NCBI RefSeq assembly: GCF_014529945.1
Contig: NZ_JACVFB010000002.1
Span: 186,001-250,000 of the forward strand
Source of the DNA: Chitinophaga varians
GTDB lineage: Bacteria; Bacteroidota; Bacteroidia; Chitinophagales; Chitinophagaceae
Direction: 5' to 3'
Length of the DNA: 64,000 nt
This document shows, one piece after another, positions 47,293 through 56,439 of the stretch; positions within the stretch are counted from its first letter, which is position 1, and each line of letters starts with the position of its first letter. The notes below the pieces were generated by a model. That model was not told the origin of the DNA, did not search any database, and saw only the letters and a program-made list of their open reading frames with translations. Made by a program: the position numbers and the translations under genes.

Positions 47293-47446
47293 CACGCAAA
47301 GAAGCATAAGTGAGCAAAGACACCAAGTTTTTTTAAATAAGATAGCAAAGGGGCGGAGATCGATGTGATCTCCGCCCCTTTGCTTTTCTTTTGTTTCTTA
47401 TGTACTATGTCTTTGCGCTCTTGGCTCACTTATGCCTCTTTGCGTG
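47293..47446. repeat. Long nested intergenic palindrome, CGCAAAG family, copy 2
   Basis: A 154-bp inverted repeat starts two bases after the gldJ stop and runs 17 bases into the bcp coding sequence. Outer arms begin CACGCAAAG and end CTTTGCGTG, with 8-bp spaced words. The core hairpin begins AGCAAAGGGGCGGAGATC and ends GATCTCCGCCCCTTTGCT. The core is clearly related to that of copy 1 at 6346-6495 (shared AGCAAAGG.GCG..GATC), and right arms share TCTTTGCGCTCTTGGCT. Confidence 0.93.
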
Positions 47447-47903
47447 ACCAGAGCTCCAGAATTTCTTCCGTATGGTTCTTCGTGTCCGGCTTTTTGATGA
47501 TGTGATCGATCACGCCCTTATCATTGATGAGGAAAGTCGTTCTGTGGATACCGTCATATTTCCGGCCCATCATCTGTTTTTCTCCCCAAACACCGTACTG
47601 GTTCACGATCTTATGATCTTCATCAGCCAACAGGGTAAAGGGCAGTTCATATTTTTCGATGAATTTCTGATGGCTTTGTTCACTATCGGTGCTGACGCCA
47701 ATCACTTCATATCCTTTTTTGATCAGTGCGCTGTAGTTATCCCGCAGGTTACAGGCCTGAGCCGTGCAGCCGGGCGTCATATCTTTCGGATAAAAGTAAA
47801 GCACTACGCGTTTACCTTTAAGATCCGTCAGTGATACGGTTTTTCCGTGCTGATCTTTGCCTTTGAATACCGGCGCTTTATCGCCTTCTTTTAAGTTTAC
47901 CAT
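47430..47903 (-). CDS. bcp: Thioredoxin-dependent peroxiredoxin (Bcp/PrxQ)
   Basis: Reduces peroxides using thioredoxin. The protein has 157 residues with peroxidatic Cys46 in PKDMTPGCTAQAC and resolving Cys51 five residues later, the classical PrxQ spacing. The last residues, SRKEA and the stop, are encoded by the arm of a long intergenic palindrome, so the C-terminus has probably been reshaped by that element. It is followed by an M23 peptidase gene upstream on the same strand. Confidence 0.95.
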   Translation of the reverse strand: MVNLKEGDKAPVFKGKDQHGKTVSLTDLKGKRVVLYFYPKDMTPGCTAQACNLRDNYSALIKKGYEVIGVSTDSEQSHQKFIEKYELPFTLLADEDHKIVNQYGVWGEKQMMGRKYDGIHRTTFLINDKGVIDHIIKKPDTKNHTEEILELWSRKEA

Positions 47904-47927
47904 ATCGCGTTTTTTTATGTTGAATCA

Positions 47928-49622
47928 TTAGCGTTTGAACGACAGGTGATAGCTGCCTTCATTGCCGGCAACGTCTGTCACCTTCATCACGAGTGTGTGG
48001 TTGCCCGGCTGACAATGCTCATCGAACGTATAAGTGAGCACGTTGCCTTTGCGGGAAAACAGCAGCCATTTACCGTCCAGTTCACCGCGGAAGTCTTTGA
48101 TGCCGCTGGCATCGCTCATCACAAAAGACAGTTTCGTGGCCCTGGCGAGGTTAGCTCCCGGCTTTACCCCTACCGGTGTTACTTTCGGCGCTTCGGTGTC
48201 TATCTCCAGATGGAAATTACCGAAGTCACGGAAGGTACCTTTATACCAACCGTCTTCTTTGGTGGTGGCCGAAGTGCTGGTGCTGCCCATTCCTTCCCGC
48301 ACCATCACTATTTTGGGTTGGAGGTATTCCGGAACCGGCTTCGTTGGTTTCAGCCGCACATCGAAGAAATCGTGTACCGGTACCACTGGCGTATGCAGCC
48401 GGTAGATATTGGAATAGTATTTAGCTGAAGTAGCGGGAATTTCCTGATAATTGAAGCAGATCTGGTCGTACAGCGCCCGTTCATCGAGGTAGAATTCCAC
48501 CTGGTTGTTTTCGAAAATATTGCGGGAGTCAGGATACATCGGATTGGCGCAGGTTTTCTCCGGCGTTTCCTCTCCGCTCTGCTGCAGATTGAGTTTCACG
48601 GTAGAGGTATTACCATAGGCATCTTTCACCAACAGCTTCACTTCATGTACCTGCCCGTCTGACAGATTGATGGTACCATCTCCTTTCAGATCATGGTAGA
48701 TGTCCAGTTCATTGCCCGGTACGGAGAACAACAGCTGAAGATAAGGCCCATTGTTCTTTTTCACCTTATAGTCAATGTGTGCGTTCAGATAGCGCGTTTC
48801 CTCGTAACCGATGTTATCCAGCTGGAAGTCGATATCCGGCACATCGTTGTTGTACATAAACACCTCATAGATGCCGTAGGTATTGGGCGCCGTGTTCATG
48901 CGGTCAATAGCATTGATGCCCAGCCCCGCTTTATGCGCCCGTACTTTCACCACGGGTTGAGCGGTGGTGTAGTGGTCGCCCACTTTTTTCACCGGCAGAA
49001 TCATCGGTTGTTGTTCATAGACACTCTGGTCTCTATCGTAAATGGCTATACGATAAACATCCGGCGGTCGGGTATCTGCGATGTTAAAGCCGAACAGCAG
49101 CGGATTAAGCGGTTTTTCCGTTTGTGAGTTCCTGATTTCAAAGTGCAGGTGCGGGCCGGCAGAACCGCCGGTATTGCCGCTCCAGGCAACAAAATCCCCT
49201 TTCTTCACCGGGAACATATTAGCCGGGATAGACAGGTCGCTGGCCCAGCTTTCATTGGTGTATTGTTGCTTTTTAACATACGCCTGCAAAGCCGGGAAAA
49301 AGGCGTTGAGGTGGGCGTATACAGTCGTGTATCCGTTGGGGTGGGTAATATACAGCACATTACCAAAGCCGGTATGTGATACCCCGATCCGGCTTACATA
49401 GCCATCTGCCGCGGCATGCACGGCCAGGTTCTCACGCTGCTGCGTTTTAATGTCCATGCCGGAATGGAAGTGATTGGGTCGTAATTCACCGAAGTTACCA
49501 GCCAGTTCTATGGGGACTTCCAGCGGATTCCTGAAATAGCCTTTTGGGTAATTCTTTTCGGGAACGGATTGTGCCTGTAATAAATGCGGTAGTAAGCAAA
49601 ATAAGCCAATGACTCTCTTCAT
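47928..49622 (-). CDS. M23 family metallopeptidase, catalytically intact
   Basis: Exported peptidoglycan endopeptidase candidate of 564 residues (counted from ATG 49622; M1 at 49631 is also possible). A short signal peptide ends in LLQAQ. The LytM/M23 domain follows directly: numbered from 49631, zinc ligands His56 and Asp60 (NHFHSGMDI), the YAHL histidine His107 and HLHFE (His161, His163) are all present. The C-terminal 350 residues are beta-rich, Ig-like domains. This contrasts with the two EnvC-like proteins, which lack these ligands. It may cut cell-wall cross-links. Confidence 0.91.
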   Translation of the reverse strand: MKRVIGLFCLLPHLLQAQSVPEKNYPKGYFRNPLEVPIELAGNFGELRPNHFHSGMDIKTQQRENLAVHAAADGYVSRIGVSHTGFGNVLYITHPNGYTTVYAHLNAFFPALQAYVKKQQYTNESWASDLSIPANMFPVKKGDFVAWSGNTGGSAGPHLHFEIRNSQTEKPLNPLLFGFNIADTRPPDVYRIAIYDRDQSVYEQQPMILPVKKVGDHYTTAQPVVKVRAHKAGLGINAIDRMNTAPNTYGIYEVFMYNNDVPDIDFQLDNIGYEETRYLNAHIDYKVKKNNGPYLQLLFSVPGNELDIYHDLKGDGTINLSDGQVHEVKLLVKDAYGNTSTVKLNLQQSGEETPEKTCANPMYPDSRNIFENNQVEFYLDERALYDQICFNYQEIPATSAKYYSNIYRLHTPVVPVHDFFDVRLKPTKPVPEYLQPKIVMVREGMGSTSTSATTKEDGWYKGTFRDFGNFHLEIDTEAPKVTPVGVKPGANLARATKLSFVMSDASGIKDFRGELDGKWLLFSRKGNVLTYTFDEHCQPGNHTLVMKVTDVAGNEGSYHLSFKR

Positions 49623-49706
49623 AATATGCAATGGTAGAAAAAAAATAGGAATTGACAGACGTAATTTCTTCCGTACATTAGATGCCGCAAAACAAGTATA
49701 TCCTAC

Positions 49707-50654
49707 ATGTCTATCCTGGTATCACAACTGAGTAAGGTCTATGGCGAACAACGGGCAGTGGACGCTATTTCCTTTGAACTGAAGAAAGGGGAAATAACCG
49801 GTTTCCTTGGCCCTAACGGGGCGGGGAAGTCCACCACCATGAAAATGATCACCGGTTTTCTGCCTCCTACCAGCGGCCAGGCCAGTGTGTGCGGGTATGA
49901 TGTCGTAAGCCAGTCGCTCGAAGTACGCAAACGAGTAGGATACCTTCCGGAATCTAATCCGTTGTACTACGACATGTATGTGAAGGAGTTTCTGGAATTC
50001 GTTGCCGGCGTGCATCAGCTGGGCAAAGCAGGCACAGAGCGTATCCGTAAAGTGATAGACATGACCGGTTTATTACCGGAGAGCCGCAAGAAGATCGGCG
50101 CTTTGTCCAACGGCTACAAACAGCGGGTGGGGCTGGCGCAGGCGCTGCTACACGATCCTGAAGTGCTGATTCTGGATGAACCCACCACCGGGCTGGACCC
50201 CAACCAGCTGGCCGATATCCGGCAGCTGATCAAAAATTTGGGGACCGACAAGACCGTGATCCTGTCTACACATATTATGCAGGAAGTAGAAGCGCTCTGC
50301 GGGCGGGTGATCATCATCAACAAAGGAAAGATAGTGGCAGATGACCAGCTGGCCAATCTCCAGCAGCAAAATGCTACCGGTGGCTATATCCAGGTGACCT
50401 TCGGGGAGGCCGCCACAACCGGCGAGTTGCTTCAGATACCCGGCGTTTCCCGGGTAACAGCCCAGGAAAGTAATACCTGGCAATTGTATACCAACGAGGT
50501 AGACACTGTCCGAAAAAACCTGTTACAATTTGCTTTGATTAATAACCGGAACATCCTTTCTTTGCAGAGCAATTCACAAAGCCTGGAATCTATTTTCCGG
50601 GAAATTACAAAGCGCGTGGAGCCGACAGGTGAAACGCCCGCTGCTAACCGCTAA
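49707..50654 (+). CDS. gldA: Gliding-motility ABC transporter ATPase GldA
   Basis: ATPase of the Gld ABC transporter, 315 residues. Walker A GPNGAGKS at 35-42, signature LSNGYKQR near 132-139, Walker B VLILDEP near 153-159, and the H-loop STHIMQ. The C-terminal extension (about 215-315) is typical of GldA. In relatives GldA acts with the membrane proteins GldF and GldG; neither is adjacent here, as also in Flavobacterium. The gene runs into eno with a 26-base gap. A general ABC-2-type ATPase remains possible. Confidence 0.87.
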   Translation: MSILVSQLSKVYGEQRAVDAISFELKKGEITGFLGPNGAGKSTTMKMITGFLPPTSGQASVCGYDVVSQSLEVRKRVGYLPESNPLYYDMYVKEFLEFVAGVHQLGKAGTERIRKVIDMTGLLPESRKKIGALSNGYKQRVGLAQALLHDPEVLILDEPTTGLDPNQLADIRQLIKNLGTDKTVILSTHIMQEVEALCGRVIIINKGKIVADDQLANLQQQNATGGYIQVTFGEAATTGELLQIPGVSRVTAQESNTWQLYTNEVDTVRKNLLQFALINNRNILSLQSNSQSLESIFREITKRVEPTGETPAANR

Positions 50655-50677
50655 TAGCTAACAATTATAACTTTTGA

Positions 50678-51970
<1,293 letters not shown>

Positions 51971-51976
51971 CACTTC

Positions 51977-52077
51977 ATTTAGGTATTTTTTTATTTAGTC
52001 ATTTGGGTATTTTACGGAACTCGCTTAGATCTGCGCGTTTTAAATAACCAAATGACTAAATAAAAAAATGCCTAAAT
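51977..52077. repeat. Long intergenic palindrome after eno
   Basis: Arms at 51977-52014 and 52040-52077 (38 bp each) match at about 35 positions around a 25-base loop. ATTT or AAAT recurs every 8 bp (ATTTAGGT, ATTTTTTT, ATTTAGTC, ATTTGGGT). The element fills the 113-base gap between eno and the next start codon and may act as terminator or as 3' stabiliser of the eno mRNA. Confidence 0.95.
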
Positions 52078-52083
52078 TGCATT

Positions 52084-52395
52084 ATGTCTTTTCTCACATC
52101 CATAAAACTGCCGCGCTACATAAAGAACAAGTTCTTTATCACCGCCCTCGCTTTCGTGATATGGATCGCCTTTCTGGACAAGACCAACCTGATGTACCAA
52201 TACCAGTTCCAGTCTGAAGTCAATAAGCTGGAGAACCAGAAAGAGTTTTTTATCAAAGAGATCAAACAAACCCGGGAAGAACAACAGGAGCTGCTGTCCA
52301 GCCCCGAAAAACTGGAGAAATTCGCCCGCGAAAAATACTATATGAAGAAAGATAATGAAGACCTGTTCATTATCAGCCCAGCCCCCCAACAGTAA
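52084..52395 (+). CDS. Septum formation initiator, FtsB/DivIC family
   Basis: Small bitopic division protein of 103 residues: short cytoplasmic N-terminus, one membrane helix (about 18-35, FFITALAFVIWIAFLD), and a periplasmic coiled coil (about 42-85) ending in LEKFAREKYYMKKDNEDLFII, the hallmark of FtsB/DivIC (AREKYxMK). It would link FtsL and FtsQ in the divisome. Position after eno is the classical eno-ftsB order seen across many bacteria. Confidence 0.93.
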   Translation: MSFLTSIKLPRYIKNKFFITALAFVIWIAFLDKTNLMYQYQFQSEVNKLENQKEFFIKEIKQTREEQQELLSSPEKLEKFAREKYYMKKDNEDLFIISPAPQQ

Positions 52396-52505
52396 TTGGT
52401 TCCCGTCTCCCCGCGAATCATAAAAATTTATCTTAAATTAACAATACATTGCACCTTTCTGTCGTTATAAAGTAGGATACGATTCTCTTAACAAATCTAT
52501 ATTGC

Positions 52506-52718
52506 ATGAGTAATTTTACACTATCTACCCTCTCCACCTTGTGTCTTGTTACTGATAGCGATCTCAAACGTTCACAACAGGAAGTATCATTGACCCGGGA
52601 AGAGCAGGCTTGCTTCGAGGACACCAAAGCCGTCCTCGACACTGTTCGTTATTCCCCCAGGGCCGCCACACTCCGGTTGATCTTTGACTACGCTGCCAGT
52701 AAACCGGAAAAACCATAA
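52506..52718 (+). CDS. Small hypothetical protein, 70 residues
   Basis: Open frame of 70 codons with ATG 52506, mildly acidic, soluble. The C-terminal part (RAATLRLIFDYAASK) could form a helix. Codon use resembles the neighbours and no longer gene overlaps on the other strand. A TATATTG sequence just before the ATG could be a promoter remnant. No homology is recognised; it may be a real lineage-specific protein. Confidence 0.5.
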   Translation: MSNFTLSTLSTLCLVTDSDLKRSQQEVSLTREEQACFEDTKAVLDTVRYSPRAATLRLIFDYAASKPEKP

Positions 52719-52797
52719 CCCGGCAAACACGTAGTGACCTTACATCACCTGTCGATTGTACTGCAACTTCCACGTGCGGTTATCAATTCATTTTTCC

Positions 52798-52805
52798 TAT
52801 TTTTA
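52798..52805 (+). promoter_or_regulatory. -7-like box four bases before the nth ATG
   Basis: TATTTTTA, then CGGC, then ATG 52810. The spacing and spacer are identical to ade. It differs from TAnnTTTG in the last base. Confidence 0.4.
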
Positions 52806-52809
52806 CGGC

Positions 52810-53457
52810 ATGACCAAAAAAGAGCGTTTTGCATTCGTTATCAGCTATTTCGAACAACATGCACCTAATGCCGAAACGGAACTGATGTACGATAATCCTT
52901 ACCAGCTGCTGGTAGCCGTTATCCTCTCCGCCCAGTGCACCGACAAACGGGTGAATATGACCACTCCCGCCATATTTGAACGTTATCCGGATGTGGAAGC
53001 GCTAAGCACGGCCACTTTTGATGAACTGTTTCCCCTGATCCGAAGCATCAGTTATCCTAACAACAAAACCAAACACCTTATCGGGATGGCTCAGATGGTC
53101 ATAGATGACTTCCACGGTGACATCCCGTCTACGGTCCCGGAACTGATAAAACTCCCCGGCGTAGGGCGCAAAACAGCGAATGTGATCACTTCTGTAGTAC
53201 ACCACCAACCTAATATGGCTGTAGACACGCACGTATTCAGGGTGTCGGCCCGTATTGGCCTTACCACCAATGCCAAAACACCCCTGCAAACAGAACTGCA
53301 GCTACTCAAATATATTCCGAAAGAAAAAGTACATGTGGCCCACCACTGGCTGATCCTGCATGGTCGCTATATCTGTGTGGCCCGTAATCCCAAGTGCGGT
53401 GAATGTGGCCTGCGCCCGGCTTGTAAGTACTATCAACAAATCACCAAGGCACAATAA
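52810..53457 (+). CDS. nth: Endonuclease III (DNA glycosylase/AP lyase)
   Basis: Base-excision repair enzyme that removes oxidised pyrimidines and nicks AP sites. From ATG 52810 it has 215 residues; an upstream TTG frame adds 18 unrelated residues. The helix-hairpin-helix LPGVGRKTANV carries catalytic Lys121, and Asp139 lies in AVDTHVFR. The iron-sulfur cluster motif Cys189-x6-Cys196-x2-Cys199-x5-Cys205 is intact. It is followed after 19 bases by a DUF2071 gene. Confidence 0.97.
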   Translation: MTKKERFAFVISYFEQHAPNAETELMYDNPYQLLVAVILSAQCTDKRVNMTTPAIFERYPDVEALSTATFDELFPLIRSISYPNNKTKHLIGMAQMVIDDFHGDIPSTVPELIKLPGVGRKTANVITSVVHHQPNMAVDTHVFRVSARIGLTTNAKTPLQTELQLLKYIPKEKVHVAHHWLILHGRYICVARNPKCGECGLRPACKYYQQITKAQ

Positions 53458-53476
53458 CCATTACTAAATCGTTTGT

Positions 53477-54196
53477 ATGCGCCCATTCCTGACTGCCAGC
53501 TGGAGAAATCTGCTTATGCTCAACTTTGCCGCAGATGCCAACACCCTCCGGCCATACCTTCCGGCCCATACCGAACCGGATACCTGGAATAATATCCACT
53601 ATGTAAGCCTGGTCGGGTTTCTGTTCCAGGACACCAAAGTGAAAGGCATCGGCTTTCCCGGCCATCGCACCTTTGAAGAAGTAAACCTCCGCTTTTACGT
53701 ACGCTATAAAGATCAGGGCCAGTGGAAACGCGGCGTGGTATTCATCCGTGAACTGGTGCCCAAACCACTGATCACACTGGTGGCCAACACCCTCTATAAA
53801 GAAAATTATGCTACCCACCGGATGCGCCACCAATGGGACCAGCCGGATGCTGATACCCTGCACGTCCGGTACGAATGGGAGGTGGCTGGCCAGACCAACT
53901 TCCTGAAAGCTACCGCCGCTGCTACTCCTCAGCCACTGGAAGAAGGCAGCGAAGCAGCGTTTATCACCGAACATTATTGGGGCTATACCCGACTGGACCA
54001 CCAGACCACCGGCGAATATGAAGTCAGTCACCCGAAGTGGGACGTCCATCCGGTGATCGATTATGACTACCGGTGTCACGCGACGCGATTATATGGCCCT
54101 GCCTTTGGACCTATACTGGAACAGGCACCGTTATCCGCCCTGCTGGCCAAGGGTTCCCCTATTGCTGTTATGCATGGGCGTAAGCTGCGGTCCTGA
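53477..54196 (+). CDS. DUF2071 family protein (YqjF-like)
   Basis: Soluble protein of 239 residues. RPFLTASWRNLLMLNFAADANTLRPYLP at the start and SLVGFLFQDTKV, then EEVNLRFYVRY, match the DUF2071/YqjF family, which has an acetoacetate-decarboxylase-like fold. The function is not established. It follows nth closely and is probably co-transcribed. Confidence 0.87.
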   Translation: MRPFLTASWRNLLMLNFAADANTLRPYLPAHTEPDTWNNIHYVSLVGFLFQDTKVKGIGFPGHRTFEEVNLRFYVRYKDQGQWKRGVVFIRELVPKPLITLVANTLYKENYATHRMRHQWDQPDADTLHVRYEWEVAGQTNFLKATAAATPQPLEEGSEAAFITEHYWGYTRLDHQTTGEYEVSHPKWDVHPVIDYDYRCHATRLYGPAFGPILEQAPLSALLAKGSPIAVMHGRKLRS

Positions 54197-54311
54197 ACTG
54201 CAGGAACCCTGTTCGTTTTCTGCTTCCATCATAAATTTCGAAGCGATTTATAATAATTTGCTATCTTAAGCAGTTCATTCAGATGCAATTAAATAAAGCT
54301 AAAAAAACGTT

Positions 54312-55514
54312 ATGAAATCAGCCGTAAGAGTACAATTGTCCTTCATGATGTTCCTCGAATTTTTTATCTGGGGCGCATGGTTTGTGACATTAGGTACGTT
54401 CGTATTAAAAAATCTGCAGGACACCAACGCCAATCAGGTCAGCGTTGCGTTCCTCACCCAATCGATCGGGGCGGTGATTGCGCCTTTTATTGTGGGTATT
54501 ATTGCGGACCGTTTTATTTCCGCTCAGGTAATCCTGGGTGCCATTCACCTGATCGGCGCAGCGCTGTTATGGACCTGCTCCGGTATGACCAGCTTTGACA
54601 GTTTCTATCCTGTACTGCTGGTGTACATGATTCTGTACATGCCTACACTGGCACTGGTAAACTCTATTTCCTTCCGGCAGATGAGCGATCCCAGCAAAGA
54701 CTTCTCCACCATTCGTGTATTCGGCACCATTGGCTGGATTATAGCCGGGCTGCTGATCGGCTGGCTCAACTGGGAGAAAAACAACACCCTCGGCCTCACC
54801 TTTAAAATGGCGGCCGGTGCATCATTGTTGCTGGGCCTTTTCAGCTTTACGCTGCCTAAAACACCGCCGTTGAAAAAAGGTACGCAGATCTCCGTAAAAG
54901 AGATCCTCGGCCTGGATGCCATCCGGATGCTGAAAAACCGCTCCTACCTGCTGTTTTTCATCGCCTCCATCGCTATCTGCATTCCGCTGGCGTTTTACTA
55001 CAACTTCACCAATCCGTTCCTGAATGAAATCGGTATGACGGCTGCTGCGGGCAAACAATCCCTCGGGCAGATGTCTGAGTTTTTCTTCATGCTGGTAATG
55101 CCGCTGTTCTTCGTCCGTCTGGGTGTTAAAAAGATGCTCGCACTGGGTATGCTGGCATGGGTACTGCGTTATGTACTGTTCGCCTATGGTAATGTGGACT
55201 CCAATTACTGGATGCTGATTGTCGGTATCGTATTGCACGGTATCTGTTATGACTTCTTCTTCGTGACCGGTCAGATCTACACCGATAAACTGGCTGGAGA
55301 AGAATTCAAAAGCTCTGCACAGGGTTTCGTGACGCTGGCCACTTATGGTGTGGGCATGCTGATCGGCTTCCTGATCTCCGGTCCTATCGTAGAGTCTTAC
55401 AAAACCGCCGGCGGTCACAACTGGCAAGGTGTCTGGCTGATTCCTGCCGGTATTGCTGCCGCTGTACTGGTATTGTTCATGTTGCTCTTCCAGGACAAAA
55501 CAGAAAAGAATTGA
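54312..55514 (+). CDS. MFS nucleoside transporter, NupG/XapB-like
   Basis: Inner-membrane transporter of 400 residues with about twelve membrane helices. The opening SAVRVQLSFMMFLEFFIWGAWFVTLGTFV and the central FRQMSDPSKDFSTIRVFGTIGWI are hallmarks of the nucleoside:H+ symporter family (NupG-type). It would import nucleosides, which fits ade, upp and dut in this window. The stop codon is overlapped by the left arm of a long palindrome. Confidence 0.9.
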   Translation: MKSAVRVQLSFMMFLEFFIWGAWFVTLGTFVLKNLQDTNANQVSVAFLTQSIGAVIAPFIVGIIADRFISAQVILGAIHLIGAALLWTCSGMTSFDSFYPVLLVYMILYMPTLALVNSISFRQMSDPSKDFSTIRVFGTIGWIIAGLLIGWLNWEKNNTLGLTFKMAAGASLLLGLFSFTLPKTPPLKKGTQISVKEILGLDAIRMLKNRSYLLFFIASIAICIPLAFYYNFTNPFLNEIGMTAAAGKQSLGQMSEFFFMLVMPLFFVRLGVKKMLALGMLAWVLRYVLFAYGNVDSNYWMLIVGIVLHGICYDFFFVTGQIYTDKLAGEEFKSSAQGFVTLATYGVGMLIGFLISGPIVESYKTAGGHNWQGVWLIPAGIAAAVLVLFMLLFQDKTEKN

Positions 55515-55666
55515 TCATTTGGTTATTTGGTTATTTTGATATTGGATTTACGAATGTTGGAATTTCCTGATTTTGAGATTTAAATGCAGCGAAGAACCGT
55601 CTCTATTGGATTCCCACCGATAAACCCAATATTAAAATAACCAAATATCAAAATAATCAAATGATT
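55514..55666. repeat. Long intergenic palindrome between convergent genes, one-unit length difference
   Basis: The left arm begins at the last base of the transporter stop (ATCATTTGGTTATTTGG) and the right arm ends in the stop of the convergent gene. The arms pair well if one 8-bp unit is looped out: the right arm has an extra TATTTTGA-like word that the left arm lacks. The inner 70 bases show little pairing. Confidence 0.88.
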
Positions 55667-56255
55667 AAATGGTTTTAATGAACAGCGCTTTGCCGAAAGT
55701 ATGGTTAACCTCTACCTCTGTCAATACACCGTTGGAATACTTATAGATGTTTTTCTTGCCTTCCGGTAGCACCAGTTCGTACTGGCCACTTCCCAGTGGA
55801 TGCAGGGGCAGGAATTTCCCCAATGCTTCCGAAAAGATACGGGACACCTGTTTAGGTTCTGCAAAATAAAGATCAGCCACACAATGGGCTATCTCCGTAT
55901 TGTCGATAACCGAACGGGCGCCGTTGAGCATCACCGTATAGTCGTTTCCGTTACGGCGTGTCGTTGTTTCCTTGTCTTCTCCTTTTTTGCCGGCCACGCG
56001 GGTGGATTTAGCAAGCGTGAGCACGTTATTATCGTACTCATTAAGGATGTCGCTGTTGATTCTGGCCAATAGTGTCTGGATACGGGTTTTTATCGTGATA
56101 CTCTTGGCAGATCCACTTACTTTACGTTGTGCTTCGATAGTGCCCACTGCATGGTTGGCGATCCGGACTTCAAAAGTGGTCGTCTGGGCATGTACCGGGT
56201 GGTAGAATACAGCTACCGTTACAACGCATAACAATACACGAAAAAGGCATTTCAT
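55665..56255 (-). CDS. Secreted protein of unknown function (possibly DUF6134)
   Basis: Exported protein of 196 residues. From ATG 56255 the signal peptide is MKCLFRVLLCVVTVAVFYHPVHAQ; the open frame to 56369 would add 38 residues in front. The mature part is beta-rich (TTFEVRIANHAVGTIEAQRKV, then SITIKTRIQTLLARINSDI) and resembles small Bacteroidota proteins with a DUF6134-like fold. No catalytic motif is seen. It is convergent with the transporter gene and downstream of korA. Confidence 0.7.
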   Translation of the reverse strand: MKCLFRVLLCVVTVAVFYHPVHAQTTTFEVRIANHAVGTIEAQRKVSGSAKSITIKTRIQTLLARINSDILNEYDNNVLTLAKSTRVAGKKGEDKETTTRRNGNDYTVMLNGARSVIDNTEIAHCVADLYFAEPKQVSRIFSEALGKFLPLHPLGSGQYELVLPEGKKNIYKYSNGVLTEVEVNHTFGKALFIKTI

Positions 56256-56373
56256 AAATAGGAGACTTAAACCAAAAAAAAATAACATCAGCGGGGAGGT
56301 AGCTGTAATAGTCCCCTTATTGAAAATACAAAAAATCCCTGAAGTTTGATTCCATCCTGCCCTGTTCATACAG

Positions 56374-56410
56374 CAGGGGCGCAGTGGAGGTAATTTCCGC
56401 TGCGCCCCTG
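56374..56410. terminator. GC-rich hairpin downstream of korA
   Basis: Perfect 11-bp arms CAGGGGCGCAG and CTGCGCCCCTG with a 15-base loop that itself has GGA/TCC. It lies 30 bases past the korA stop. No clear T-run follows, so it may be a weak terminator or REP-like hairpin. Confidence 0.5.
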
Positions 56411-56439
56411 GCCTATTTAACGTATTAACGTGTATTTTC

